From Campylobacterales bacterium (lineage in GTDB: Bacteria; Campylobacterota; Campylobacteria; Campylobacterales; Thiovulaceae), in assembly GCA_012963895.1 (NCBI GenBank), contig DTUW01000002.1, forward strand, positions 1 through 13,366: a stretch of DNA of 13,366 nt, in the 5' to 3' direction. Each line of letters begins with the position of its first letter. The stretch's first letter is position 1. Shown in pieces: positions 13,363-13,366 of this stretch. The notes beneath the pieces are model-generated. The model saw only the letters and a program-made list of their open reading frames with translations, ran no database searches and had not been told where the DNA came from. Position numbers and translations under genes: made by a program.

Positions 13363-13366
13363 AAAA

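Noticed and set aside
1..13366. CRISPR array, insertion sequence, prophage or toxin-antitoxin module
   Set aside because: No regularly spaced repeats, transposase or integrase frames, terminal inverted repeats or toxin-like pairs were seen. The RHH domain belongs to a response regulator, not to a free antitoxin.

Overview
The window is ordinary, densely packed chromosomal DNA from an AT-rich bacterium. The best fit is a member of the Campylobacterota (formerly Epsilonproteobacteria). Supporting this are a short NusA without C-terminal repeats, a compact RlmB (224 residues) of the type I recall from Campylobacter, LPS (LpxD) and flagellar (FliI) genes, small lineage-type hypothetical proteins packed between housekeeping genes, and an RlmB / exported-protein pair that I recall from Campylobacter. 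The genus cannot be fixed from the sequence alone.

Layout, left to right. (1) Positions 1-123 (+) hold the last 40 codons of a probable D12-class (Dam/DpnM-like) adenine DNA methyltransferase. It converges on ilvD across a perfect palindrome and a long hairpin. (2) A leftward operon, rpiB - small membrane coiled-coil protein - nusA - ilvD, runs from 3818 to 148. It is read from a promoter with a consensus TATAAT in the 73-bp divergent gap before lpxD. (3) A rightward cluster follows: lpxD (GTG start), a 74-residue hypothetical protein, and a response regulator with an uncommon C-terminal ribbon-helix-helix (RHH) domain. It ends at a hairpin facing prs. (4) A leftward operon runs rpsP - rimM - trmD - rplS - prs. 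rimM and trmD both start with TTG, while the two ribosomal protein genes start with ATG. (5) Leftward pyrG lies upstream of rpsP and is divergent from a small membrane-anchored protein gene (10138-10476, +). That gene abuts fliI tail to tail and appears to use a terminator embedded inside the fliI coding sequence. (6) A leftward unit runs from a CAT-anticodon tRNA through rlmB and an exported protein gene to fliI, with gaps of 22, 1 and 2 bp.

Most of the content is core: translation and ribosome maturation (rpsP, rimM, trmD, rplS, rlmB, tRNA), transcription elongation (nusA), nucleotide supply (rpiB, prs, pyrG), branched-chain amino acid synthesis (ilvD), outer membrane lipid A (lpxD) and flagellar export (fliI). 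No mobile element, CRISPR array, phage or obvious defence island is visible, apart from the methyltransferase fragment at the left edge. No gap without a gene is longer than 73 bp.

The observations most worth following are: the near absence of GATC (one site seen in 13.4 kb) next to a methyltransferase of the family that often methylates GATC, with the caveat that GTAC and ACGT are also absent; the REC-RHH response regulator; the terminator inside fliI; and the paired TTG starts in the rpsP operon. I did not find convincing evidence of a wholly new system.
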